Origin: Aquicoccus porphyridii
GTDB taxonomy: Bacteria > Pseudomonadota > Alphaproteobacteria > Rhodobacterales > Rhodobacteraceae
Assembly: GCF_008369105.1 (NCBI RefSeq)
Contig: NZ_VINQ01000008.1
Coordinates: 1 to 64,000, forward strand
Length of the DNA: 64,000 nucleotides
Direction: 5' to 3'
Shown in pieces: positions 47,660 to 55,271 of this stretch. The notes beneath the pieces are model-generated. The model made no database searches. It was given only the letters and a program-made list of their open reading frames with translations, and had not been told where the DNA came from. How positions within the stretch are numbered: the stretch's first letter is position 1; every line of letters begins with the position of its first letter. The translations under genes and the position numbers were made by a program.

Positions 47660-48298
47660 TTAACTGTCAGTCTGTGATGCACCCTCATCCAGTCGGCCGT
47701 GGTGTGTCAATTGTGTGTGGAGCAGATTTTGAGCCCAGTCGGCCACTTCGCCCGGCACCACCGGGCAGCGGTCCGCCTCGGTCTCCGGCTCGGCGGTGAA
47801 CAATTGCCCGGCATGTTCCCCGGCCGCCGCCCCGAGGCGCCCGGCAAGGGCGGGGCGGGTCACCTGACCGTTTTCGGGAAGGCCGACCAGCACAAGGCTT
47901 TCGATCAGGCTGTCGCGGGGCATCCGGACCAGGTATTGAACCTGCGTCGGCAGGATGACGAAGGCATCGGGATCATCGGGGATATCGACGGGGCGCTGCA
48001 ACCGCCAGCGCGCATCCGGCCCCTTGAAGCGGGCCGACTCGTCGCGCGCCTCGCCCGGTTCCATGCCCTGCATGGCCGTTTCGAAGTCGTCGCGGCTAAG
48101 GCGGGCGAAAAGAATAACGGCCTGCTTGCGCAGCTCCGCGTCTTCGTCAAAGCGGGCATCCGGTTCGAACACATGCACCCGCATCGGGCAGATCGGCTCT
48201 GCCTTGACGGGGATCGCGTTCTCCTGTGCCACAGCACCCATGACAGCCACCCCACACGCCATTGCCACAGCGATGGCTTGTGTCCAGATCAGTTTCAT
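47660..48298 (-). CDS. Secreted protein of unknown function
   Basis: A 212-aa protein with an N-terminal signal peptide (LIWTQAIAVAMACGVAVMGAVAQE). The mature part has no TM segment and no family I recognise; CPMRVHVFEPDARFDEDAELRKQAVILFARLSRDDFETAM is its most regular stretch. It lies 29 bp upstream of the RTX protease in transcription order, so an accessory or co-regulated role is possible. The start at 48298 is favoured because it places the signal peptide at the N-terminus and has GGGGGGC upstream. Confidence 0.7.
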   Translation of the reverse strand: MKLIWTQAIAVAMACGVAVMGAVAQENAIPVKAEPICPMRVHVFEPDARFDEDAELRKQAVILFARLSRDDFETAMQGMEPGEARDESARFKGPDARWRLQRPVDIPDDPDAFVILPTQVQYLVRMPRDSLIESLVLVGLPENGQVTRPALAGRLGAAAGEHAGQLFTAEPETEADRCPVVPGEVADWAQNLLHTQLTHHGRLDEGASQTDS

Positions 48299-48661
48299 TC
48301 GGCCCCCCGGCACATAACGATCCGACCACGTGGTGGGCGGCGCGCCTAGAATATGTGCGATGTTCATACGCCGACAGATTGCGCCAGTGTGGCGCGCGCG
48401 CCCGATTCTGTCAACGAATCCTTTCATGTGCGGATCGCCGCCGGGTTAGCCTTGCGCTTTGATCTGGTTGACTTTTTCCTCGCCGCGGGGCCGATAGGCG
48501 CAGGGCCGGGGATGCCGGGGTTCGCAGACTCTCGCGATGTGATGGCGGGATGTGACACCGGCAATGTGTCCGACCCGCGCACAGCAGGTCTGCGCGGTTT
48601 GCGGTTTCAATTGTCCTCTGGCCATATTATCTAGGCGGCATAACAGCGCACAGGATGGATC
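48299..48661. other. Gap of about 363 bp between the secreted protein and the PuuD-like hydrolase
   Basis: Divergent promoter region for the secreted protein (−) and the hydrolase (+). I see no convincing gene. A 93-codon frame at 48353–48634 on the plus strand has no family match, no SD and low complexity, and is not supported. Confidence 0.6.
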
Positions 48662-49441
48662 ATGACCCGCCCAGTCGTCGGAATTATTGGCAATCAACAT
48701 TTGATCAACGACACCTACGAGGTGCACGCCGGTGGGTCGATGAATTCGGACGCGGTGGCGAACGTGTCGGACTGCCTGCCGTTGCTCATTCCGGCGGACC
48801 CGCGGTTCGTCAGTGTCGATGAGTTGATGGAGGTGTGCGACGGGTTCCTGCTGACCGGCGGGCGCCCGAATGTCCATCCCGAGGAATATGGCGAGGCGCC
48901 GACCCCGGCGCATGGCGATTTCGACCGTGGCCGCGATGCGATCACCCTGCCGCTCGTGCGCAAATGCGCCGAGCGGGGGCAGCCGTTTTTCGGGGTCTGT
49001 CGCGGGTTCCAGGAAGTGGCGGTGGCGTTTGGCTCGACCCTGCATCCCGAGATTCGCGATCTGCCGGGGCGCGACAATCACCGGATGCCGCCCGATGGCA
49101 CGCTGGAAGAGAAATTCGCCCTGCGCCACACGGTGACCTTCAGCGATGGTGGCGTGTTCCACCGTCTTCTGGGGGCGCGCGAGGTGATGACCAACACGCT
49201 GCACGGGCAGGGCGTCTGCTGCGCGGGCGAGCGGGTGGTGATCGACGGATACGCGCCCGACGGCACGCCCGAGGCGGCCTATATTCGCGATGCGCCGGGC
49301 TTTAGCCTGTCGGTGCAGTGGCACCCGGAATGGAACGCGGCCAACGACCCGGTGTCGCGACCGCTGTTCACGGCCTTTGGCGATGCGGTGCGGCGCTGGG
49401 CCGAAGAGCGCCGGGCGACGCCGATGTTGCGCTCTGCCTGA
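48662..49441 (+). CDS. Gamma-glutamyl-gamma-aminobutyrate hydrolase family protein (peptidase C26)
   Basis: A 259-aa class I glutamine amidotransferase-fold hydrolase related to PuuD, which releases GABA from gamma-Glu-GABA. The catalytic triad is complete: Cys113 (FFGVCRGFQE), His221 and Glu223 (VQWHPEW). LTGGRPNVHPEEYG matches the family. The gabD and aminotransferase pair a few kb away could take the product GABA further, though these genes are not in one operon. The start has GGAT only; ATG 48662 is the natural choice. Confidence 0.9.
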   Translation: MTRPVVGIIGNQHLINDTYEVHAGGSMNSDAVANVSDCLPLLIPADPRFVSVDELMEVCDGFLLTGGRPNVHPEEYGEAPTPAHGDFDRGRDAITLPLVRKCAERGQPFFGVCRGFQEVAVAFGSTLHPEIRDLPGRDNHRMPPDGTLEEKFALRHTVTFSDGGVFHRLLGAREVMTNTLHGQGVCCAGERVVIDGYAPDGTPEAAYIRDAPGFSLSVQWHPEWNAANDPVSRPLFTAFGDAVRRWAEERRATPMLRSA

Positions 49442-49464
49442 CAAGGGGGGCGGGCGTATCATGG

Positions 49465-49589
49465 TCGGCCTCTTCGGGCGTATCGTTTCGCCCGAGCACC
49501 GCGTTGCGATGCGGAAAGCGGGCGAATTGCGCGATGATGTCCCGGTGTTGATGGGCAGAATCAAGCGCGTTCTCGTTTCCAAGTGATTC
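49465..49589 (-). pseudogene. Internal fragment of a DUF924 gene (direct-repeat copy 1)
   Basis: In the minus-strand frame this encodes the penultimate part of the DUF924 protein (SLGNENAL.. to ..RNDTPEEA), matching residues near the C-terminus of the intact gene at 51171–51710 but without its last codons or any start. It is 125 bp long and differs from the intact copy at four bases (121/125 identical by hand alignment). It forms the left repeat of the interval that contains the MFS gene. Confidence 0.85.
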
Positions 49590-49853
49590 TGTCCAGCGCG
49601 GCGGTCTATGCTGCGCGGGTTCGAACTGCCCTCAAAGGTCTGGGGTGAGCCCGGATCGCCAGATGCGATGCCGCAAAAGGTGTGATCAGGCGCGAATGAT
49701 TAAGTAGCGATCGCTCTCAGGACGTATTTTACCCATGCCTGCATGACCGGAATTCGATTTGCGCCGATCATGAAGGATCAAGGACGTTTAGCCAATGTTG
49801 TCCCAGGCCGAGACGCGCCCTAGGATTGGGAATGGTGAATCGGTGTTAGCGTC
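49590..49853. other. Spacer between the DUF924 fragment and the MFS gene
   Basis: About 264 bp with visibly lower G+C than the surrounding genes and no supported gene. No tetR-like frame is seen on the minus strand. Together with the pump gene this is the probably foreign interval. Confidence 0.5.
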
Positions 49854-51164
49854 TTGAACACAACAACTCACAAGTTTTCCATAGCGCCGCTTCTGGCGGT
49901 GACTTTCGTGGGCACACTGGGCTTTTCCATTGTCACGCCTTTCCTTGTTGTTCTCGTCACGCAATGGGGCGGAAACGCGGTCGTCTATGGAATACTCGCG
50001 GCAACTTATTCTTTCTTCCAGCTATTTGGCGCGCCGATATTGGGCAAAATGTCTGATCGGATCGGGCGCAGGCGCGTACTGCTGTTGAGTCAGTTTGGGA
50101 CATTGCTGTCCTGGGCAATCTTTCTCGTTGCCTTCGCATTACCCGATGCTGCGTTGCGCCATGTCACGAGTGGATGGCTTGGCGATTTCGTGCTGACGCT
50201 TCCCTTGCTCGTCTTGTTTGTCGCGCGGGCGGCTGACGGGCTTACCGGGGGCAATGTGTCGGTTTCGAATGCCTATCTGGCTGACATCACGACCGATGAG
50301 GATCGAACAAAGAACTTTGGTCAAATGGCCGTAGCCAGCAATCTTGGATTTGTGATTGGGCCAGCACTTGCAGGGTTGCTAGGCGCGACAATCCTGGGTG
50401 AAGTTTTGCCCGTGATCGCCGCGCTGGCCATTTCCGCTATAGCTCTGGGGCTCATTCAGTTCGGCCTGGTGGACGTGGCGCCGAAGCCGATTGCGGCAAC
50501 CCTGGAAGAGCCGAGCGCGTGTGACCTCTATGGACAGGAAACGCAATCGGCCTACCAACTCGATTGTGCGAAGCCAAATGGTATGGGTGCAGTTTTAGCT
50601 CTCACGCACATGCCCGCGCTCATGGCTGTCAACTTCCTCGTCATGCTGGGGTTCAGCTTCTTCTACGTTGCCTTCCCTGTGCATGCGGTTGAAGGGCTGG
50701 AATGGGATGTAATCCAGATCGGCATTTTCTTCGCGGTCCTCAGCCTTGTGATGATCCTCGTGGAGGGGCCGGTTCTGGCGCGGGTTGGGAAAATCTCCGG
50801 CGACAGGGCGTTGATGAGCTTTGGCGCGCTGTGCCTCGCGTCGGGCTTTGTCGCCTTGCTTGTTCCCGAGACGGTCGCCGTTTATTTCGGCGCCGCGCTG
50901 ATCGCGCTCGGAAATGGGCTGATGTGGCCGACCTTCATGGCGGTCCTGTCCAAGGCGGCAGGGGACCGGCTTCAGGGTGCGGTGCAGGGCTATGCGCAAA
51001 GCGCGGGGGCCGTGGCGAGTATCGCCGGTCTGATCGCGGGCGGGATCGGTTATGTCGCCCTGGGCCCTGGACTTTTCGTGTTCGCCGCAGGTGCAATTGC
51101 CGTGTCAGCGCTTTTGGTGCTGACCTACAGACCGCAGCCGGTCAGGGCTCCGCTGGGTGATTGA
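49854..51164 (+). CDS. MFS drug-efflux transporter, TetA-like
   Basis: A 436-aa 12-TM major facilitator with the Tet/multidrug motif A GKMSDRIGRRRVLLLSQFG and motif C-like GLSFFYVAF region; NAYLADITTDEDRTKNFG is the conserved central block of the Tet(A) class. The start is TTG 49854; no ATG fits. The central cytoplasmic loop (EEPSACDLYGQETQSAYQLD) is family-typical. It appears lower in G+C than its neighbours and is bounded by 125-bp direct repeats, so acquisition by transfer is likely. Substrate unknown; resistance should not be assumed. Confidence 0.85.
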   Translation: MNTTTHKFSIAPLLAVTFVGTLGFSIVTPFLVVLVTQWGGNAVVYGILAATYSFFQLFGAPILGKMSDRIGRRRVLLLSQFGTLLSWAIFLVAFALPDAALRHVTSGWLGDFVLTLPLLVLFVARAADGLTGGNVSVSNAYLADITTDEDRTKNFGQMAVASNLGFVIGPALAGLLGATILGEVLPVIAALAISAIALGLIQFGLVDVAPKPIAATLEEPSACDLYGQETQSAYQLDCAKPNGMGAVLALTHMPALMAVNFLVMLGFSFFYVAFPVHAVEGLEWDVIQIGIFFAVLSLVMILVEGPVLARVGKISGDRALMSFGALCLASGFVALLVPETVAVYFGAALIALGNGLMWPTFMAVLSKAAGDRLQGAVQGYAQSAGAVASIAGLIAGGIGYVALGPGLFVFAAGAIAVSALLVLTYRPQPVRAPLGD

Positions 51165-51170
51165 TACGCC

Positions 51171-51710
51171 TCAGAACCCGGTGTGGGTTTTCAGGAATTC
51201 GGCCTCTTCGGGCGTATCGCTTCGCCCGAGCACCGCGTTGCGATGCGGAAAGCGGGCGAATTGCGCGATGATGTCCCGGTGCTGATGGGCAAAATCAAGC
51301 GCGTTCTCGTTTCCAAGGGATTCGTAGAGTTTCACCGACCGGTCCTGATCGGCAAGATCCTCGGAATGCATGAAGGGCAGGTAGAAAAACTGGCGTTCGG
51401 TTTCCGAAAGCGCCTGATCGTAGGCACGATCAAGCGCGGTGCGCGCATGGGCCAGCGCGATATCGTTGCTTTCGAATGACCGCCCCGATCCGCGAAAGAG
51501 GTTGCGCGGGAACTGGTCGAGCGCGATGACCAGCGCGAGCGCGTCGGGGGCGGTCCCCATCCAGTGATCGAGATCGCCGCGATGCGCCGCTTCGTAGGTG
51601 TCGGAAAAATCGCTTGCGATCCGGGCGTCGATCTCTTCGGAGCGGGCGAACCAGAAGGGCTGCACCGCGTCCGAGAACCAGAAGTCGCGAATATCCTGTG
51701 GGGTCTTCAT
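51171..51710 (-). CDS. DUF924 family protein
   Basis: A 179-aa soluble protein with the DUF924 pattern (DIRDFWFSDAVQPFWFARSEEIDARI; ALDQFPRNLFRGSGRSF), a helical family with no settled enzymatic role. It is 5 nt downstream of the pirin gene, an operon-like spacing. Part of its 3′ region (51199–51323) is repeated at 49465–49589. The start at 51710 has a reasonable family N-terminus (MKTPQDIRDFWF). Confidence 0.86.
   Translation of the reverse strand: MKTPQDIRDFWFSDAVQPFWFARSEEIDARIASDFSDTYEAAHRGDLDHWMGTAPDALALVIALDQFPRNLFRGSGRSFESNDIALAHARTALDRAYDQALSETERQFFYLPFMHSEDLADQDRSVKLYESLGNENALDFAHQHRDIIAQFARFPHRNAVLGRSDTPEEAEFLKTHTGF
51199..51323. repeat. 125-bp direct repeat, copy 2 (within the DUF924 gene)
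   Basis: Lies inside the intact DUF924 gene and matches 49465–49589 at 121 of 125 positions in the same orientation. The offset between copies is 1734 bp. The two copies bracket the MFS gene and its low-G+C leader. Confidence 0.85.
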
Positions 51711-51715
51711 CGAGG

Positions 51716-52654
51716 TTACCTTTCCGGCAATGGAATATATTCGTTCTTGTCGTCCGGTGGCAGGTCGAACGCGCCCTTGCCCCAGTTGGCGGCGCGCCAT
51801 TCTTCCTTGGCCGCCTCGATCTTGTCCCGGCTCGACGATACGAAATTCCACCAGACATGGCGCGGGCCGTTCAGGGTGGCCCCGCCAAGCGCCATGAGCC
51901 GCGCGCCCTGTGGCCCGGCCTGAACCGAGATCCTGTCGCCGGGGCGGAACACCATCATGCGCCCGGTTTCAAAGGTTTCGCCCGCGATGCCGACGGCGCC
52001 TTGCGTGATATAGAGGCCGCGATCCTCGTGATCGTCGGGGAGCGGGAAGCGCGCGCCGGGTGCAAGCGTCACGTCGAGGTAGAAGGTTTCGGAAAACATG
52101 GTGACGGGGGCGGTCTTGCCATAGGCTGTCCCAAGGATCAGCCGGGCCTCGATCCCTTCGGCCTCGATCATGGGCAGGGCGTCTTGCCCGTGATGTTCAA
52201 AGAGCGGTGCGCGATCTTCGTCCTCTTCGGGAAGGGCCATCCATGTCTGGATTCCGAACAGGTCCTGTGGCGCCTTGCGCGAGTCCGGGGTGCTTCGTTC
52301 GGAGTGGGTCACCCCGCGACCGGCCACCATCCAGTTGACCGCGCCGGGGTGGATGACCTGATTGGTTCCAAGGCTGTCGCGGTGCTGAAAATGCCCCTGG
52401 TAGAGGTAGGTCACCGTGCCGAGGCCGATATGCGGATGCGGGCGCACGTCGATGCCCTGATCGGTCAGGAGCTCGGCCGGGCCCATCTGGTCGAAAAAGA
52501 TGAAAGGGCCGACCATCTGCCGCTTGGGTGCGGGCAGGGCGCGGCGCACCTCGAACCCGCCGAGATCGCGGGCGCGGGGAATGATCAGGGTTTCAATGGA
52601 ATCCACCCCGATCTCGTCGGGGCAGCCAGGGTCGAGAGCGGGGTTCCAACTCAT
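51716..52654 (-). CDS. Pirin family protein (cupin, quercetinase-like)
   Basis: A 312-aa bicupin of the pirin family. Metal-binding residues are visible in the N-terminal cupin (RPHPHIGLGTVTYLYQG with the HxH pair; GAVNWMVAGRGVTHSE with the distal His and Glu). Several pirins degrade quercetin-like flavonoids or act as redox switches. The SD AAAGGAG is 6 nt from ATG 52654. It is divergent from the VOC–hydrolase fusion across 185 bp and followed 5 nt later by the DUF924 gene. Its place in an aromatic/quinone gene set suits the proposed detoxification role. Confidence 0.9.
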   Translation of the reverse strand: MSWNPALDPGCPDEIGVDSIETLIIPRARDLGGFEVRRALPAPKRQMVGPFIFFDQMGPAELLTDQGIDVRPHPHIGLGTVTYLYQGHFQHRDSLGTNQVIHPGAVNWMVAGRGVTHSERSTPDSRKAPQDLFGIQTWMALPEEDEDRAPLFEHHGQDALPMIEAEGIEARLILGTAYGKTAPVTMFSETFYLDVTLAPGARFPLPDDHEDRGLYITQGAVGIAGETFETGRMMVFRPGDRISVQAGPQGARLMALGGATLNGPRHVWWNFVSSSRDKIEAAKEEWRAANWGKGAFDLPPDDKNEYIPLPER

Positions 52655-52839
52655 GGCGGTCTCCTTTCGGGAACGAGGGTAGCCGGAAGATCGTGCGCTT
52701 GAAAAGCCATATGTGTTCGCTAGCATGGAACGCGGGGTTCTGCGCGGTCAGTGTTGAGAGAACGCCCCGTCACCGCCATCTCACAGGCAGGTTTCTGGCA
52801 GGTCTCTGGCAGGCATTCGTTTCAGGAAAGGGGGGCGCC

Positions 52840-54381
52840 ATGACAACCGGCATCCATCATGTCACCGCGATCACCCGCGATGTTCAGAAGAACGTCGATT
52901 TCTATGCCGGGTTCCTGGGGCTCAGGCTGGTCAAGCAAACCGGCGGTTACGAGGACGCGGAGCAGTTGCACCTGTTCTATGGCGACGCGCTCGGGAGTCC
53001 CGGTTCCATCGTGACCTTCCTCGTCTGGCAGGACGGTGCGCCGGGCCGTGCCGGGCTTGGCGCGCTGTCGGAGATTGCCCTGGCCGTGCCGGTGGCGAGC
53101 CTCGGGGCGTGGCTCACCCGTGCGATGACCGCCGGTGTGCCGGTCGGCGGGCCGACGCGGGAACTGGGCGAAAGCGTTTTGCGCCTGCGCGATCCGGACG
53201 GGATCGTGGTCAAGCTGGTGGGTGTCGATGCCCCGGCCGATGCGCCGCTTGCGGAGCCGAACGCGCCGACGCGCATTCATGGCGTGACGATCCTGTCGGA
53301 AGATGCGCAGGCGACGGCCGATTTCGTGGCGCGGTTCGGTTATGGCGAGGACAAGCGCGAGGGGCCGTTCATCCGGCTGCGTTCGGACCGTGACGTGGTG
53401 GATGTGCGGGCGTCGGCGGGGTTTGTCCCGGCGATTCCCGGCACCGGCCAGTTCGACCATGTGGCGTTTCGCGCCCGCGACGGCGATGCGGTGCGGCGGA
53501 TGCGGCTGGAGCTGCGCGATCATGACGGCGTGACCAATGTTCATGACCGCAAGTATTTCCTGTCGCTTTACGTGCGTGAACCGATGGGTACGTTGTTCGA
53601 ATACGCCACCGATGTCCCCGGGTTCACCGTGGATGAAACGCCCGAACATCTGGGAGAAACGCTGATGATCCCGGCCACTGATGCGGCGCGCGCGGCGGAG
53701 CTGCGCGTGAAACTGCCGCAATTCGCCCGTCCGGGCGAGGAAAGGAGACCCATGAGAGACCTGCCATTCGTTCACCGGTTCCATACGCCGGAAAATCCTG
53801 ACGGTTCCGTCATCGTGCTGCTGCATGGCACCGGGGGAAACGAGGCCGACCTGATGCCGCTGGCCGCGCAACTGAACCCGCGTGCGACGCTTCTGGGGGT
53901 GCGCGGCCGGTCGACCGAAGAGGGGATCACCCGCTGGTTCCGCCGCTTTGACGCGGTGACATACGATCAGGATGACATTCGCGCCGAGGCGGAGGCCTTT
54001 GCGGGATTCGTCGAGGGGGCGATCAGCGGATATGGGCTCGACCCGCAGGGGATGGCCTTTCTGGGCTATTCCAACGGGGCCAACCTGCTTGGTGCGATCC
54101 TGCGCCTGCATCCGGGGGCCGTGCGGCGTGCGATCCTGTTGCGCGGCATCGAGGCGCTGGAAGACGCGCCGGAGGCCGATCTGAAGGCGAGTGATGTCCT
54201 GTTGCTCACCGGTGCGCAAGACCCGTTCGGGCGCATGGCCCCGGCGCTTGAGGCCTCTCTCAAGGCGGGGGGTGCGGCCGTTGATGCGCGGGTGATCGAC
54301 GCCGGGCATGAATTGTCGGCGGAGGATCTGCGTATTGCCGCCGATTGGCTGGCATCGAGGAAGCAAGGAGAAGCGACATGA
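52840..54381 (+). CDS. Fusion of ring-cleaving VOC dioxygenase (MhqO-like) and alpha/beta hydrolase (MhqD-like)
   Basis: A 513-aa two-module enzyme. Residues 1–300 form a double VOC/glyoxalase-fold dioxygenase with the metal-ligand pattern GIHHVTAITRD, GQFDHVAFRA and TLFEYATD. Residues 305–513 form a hydrolase with LLHGTGGNEADL, nucleophile GYSNGA (Ser411), Asp461 (TGAQDPFG) and His490 (DAGHELSA). In Bacillus such activities are separate proteins acting on hydroquinones/quinones. An SD (AAAGGAG) and ATG at 53752, in frame, begin the hydrolase part. It overlaps the next gene by ATGA. Confidence 0.87.
   Translation: MTTGIHHVTAITRDVQKNVDFYAGFLGLRLVKQTGGYEDAEQLHLFYGDALGSPGSIVTFLVWQDGAPGRAGLGALSEIALAVPVASLGAWLTRAMTAGVPVGGPTRELGESVLRLRDPDGIVVKLVGVDAPADAPLAEPNAPTRIHGVTILSEDAQATADFVARFGYGEDKREGPFIRLRSDRDVVDVRASAGFVPAIPGTGQFDHVAFRARDGDAVRRMRLELRDHDGVTNVHDRKYFLSLYVREPMGTLFEYATDVPGFTVDETPEHLGETLMIPATDAARAAELRVKLPQFARPGEERRPMRDLPFVHRFHTPENPDGSVIVLLHGTGGNEADLMPLAAQLNPRATLLGVRGRSTEEGITRWFRRFDAVTYDQDDIRAEAEAFAGFVEGAISGYGLDPQGMAFLGYSNGANLLGAILRLHPGAVRRAILLRGIEALEDAPEADLKASDVLLLTGAQDPFGRMAPALEASLKAGGAAVDARVIDAGHELSAEDLRIAADWLASRKQGEAT
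53739..53754 (+). promoter_or_regulatory. Internal ribosome binding site and ATG at the VOC/hydrolase junction
   Basis: GAGGAAAGGAG lies just upstream of ATG 53752, in frame with the whole fusion and at the exact start of the hydrolase module (MRDLPFVHRF). It could allow independent translation of the hydrolase, or be a relic of two once-separate genes. Confidence 0.65.
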
Positions 54382-54692
54382 GCAAACTTCAACTCAGCAA
54401 GGAAGACGGCGAGCGGCGCGGGCGATACGTTGCCCGCCTTGCCGGGATCGACGCCGAGGGCGAGATCACGTTTCGGCATCGTGGTGAGGGCATCATCAGC
54501 GCCGATCATGCCGGGGTGCCGGATGAAATGGCTGGCCAGGGTGTCGCCAAGGCGCTGCTGGGTTACATGCTGGAGGATGCGCGGCGAAGCGGGTTGCGCA
54601 TCATTCCGCTTTGCCCCTTCGTGCGCAGCCAGTATGCCAAGCACCCCGAATGGGCGGATCTCTTCACCACGAAACCCGGCGAAGATCCGTAA
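54378..54692 (+). CDS. Small GNAT-type N-acetyltransferase (PF14542-like)
   Basis: A 104-aa single-domain acetyltransferase of the short YidJ/At1g77540-like type. The acetyl-CoA-binding pattern is seen in HAGVPDEMAGQGVAKALLGY, and the substrate-site motif in IIPLCPFVRSQYAKHPEW. It begins in the ATGA overlap with the fusion gene, with AAGGAG upstream, so the two are co-translated. The acceptor is unknown; a role in disposing of breakdown products is speculative. Confidence 0.85.
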   Translation: MSKLQLSKEDGERRGRYVARLAGIDAEGEITFRHRGEGIISADHAGVPDEMAGQGVAKALLGYMLEDARRSGLRIIPLCPFVRSQYAKHPEWADLFTTKPGEDP

Positions 54693-54731
54693 GGCGGAAA
54701 ATCGGGGGCCGGATGGCCCCCGGGTCCGGGT

Positions 54732-55271
54732 CTAGAGGCTGGCCGCGAAGCCCTTGATATAATCGCCAAGCATGTCGCGCGTCTTGTCGTCGGTCAGGTT
54801 GCCCGCGTCGTCATAAAGGCCGCCCGCGCGCGACACCATCAGCCGGCTTTCTGTCCAGAGATCGCATTTCAGCGTCCGCAATACCGGCAGCCAGTGGTTC
54901 TGGGCCAAGATCGTGCCGAACCCGCCCGGCGATGCGCCGATCACGGTCACGGGTTTGCCGACGAATAGTTTCAGCCCATCGCCGCGCGACATCCAGTCGA
55001 TCGCGTTCTTGAACACGCCGGGAATGCCGTTGTTGTATTCCGGCGTCACGAGCAGCAGCCCATCCGCCGATCGAAGCTGGTCCTGAAGTGTCTGCACGGC
55101 GGGCGGCAGACCTTCGGCGGCTTCGACATCGGCATTGAAGAGCGGCACATCGGCAATCGACCCGATGTCGATCCTTGTGCCGTCGGGCGCCAGTTCGGCG
55201 GCCGCGCGCAGCAGGCCCGCGTTGAACGACGCCTTGCGCAGGCTGCCTGACAGTCCGAGAACGGTTTTCAT
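54732..55271 (-). CDS. NADPH-dependent FMN reductase (flavodoxin-like quinone reductase)
   Basis: A 179-aa flavodoxin-fold reductase of the PF03358 group (ChrR/ArsH-type). FMN phosphate loop: LGLSGSLRKASFNAGLL; the isoalloxazine/ribityl region is LLLVTPEYNNGIPGVFKNAIDW, and SPGGFGTILAQNHW follows. Such enzymes reduce quinones, azo dyes or metals with NAD(P)H. The ATG at 55271 lies in a 4-nt overlap with the end of the ion-channel gene, so their synthesis is coupled, a pattern reminiscent of KefF beside KefC. Confidence 0.9.
   Translation of the reverse strand: MKTVLGLSGSLRKASFNAGLLRAAAELAPDGTRIDIGSIADVPLFNADVEAAEGLPPAVQTLQDQLRSADGLLLVTPEYNNGIPGVFKNAIDWMSRGDGLKLFVGKPVTVIGASPGGFGTILAQNHWLPVLRTLKCDLWTESRLMVSRAGGLYDDAGNLTDDKTRDMLGDYIKGFAASL

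Noticed and set aside
48353-48634. A 93-codon plus-strand frame in the gap before the PuuD-like gene
   Set aside because: No SD, no recognisable fold and low-complexity composition; it would also overlap the promoter region.
49854-51164. Reading the MFS gene as a proven tetracycline-resistance gene
   Set aside because: The motifs fit the Tet/multidrug MFS group but substrate cannot be told from sequence, and no tetR is present.
49465-51323. Interpreting the 125-bp repeats as integrase attachment sites
   Set aside because: No integrase, no tRNA and no short core; the repeats are inside a protein-coding gene, so duplication with insertion is safer wording.
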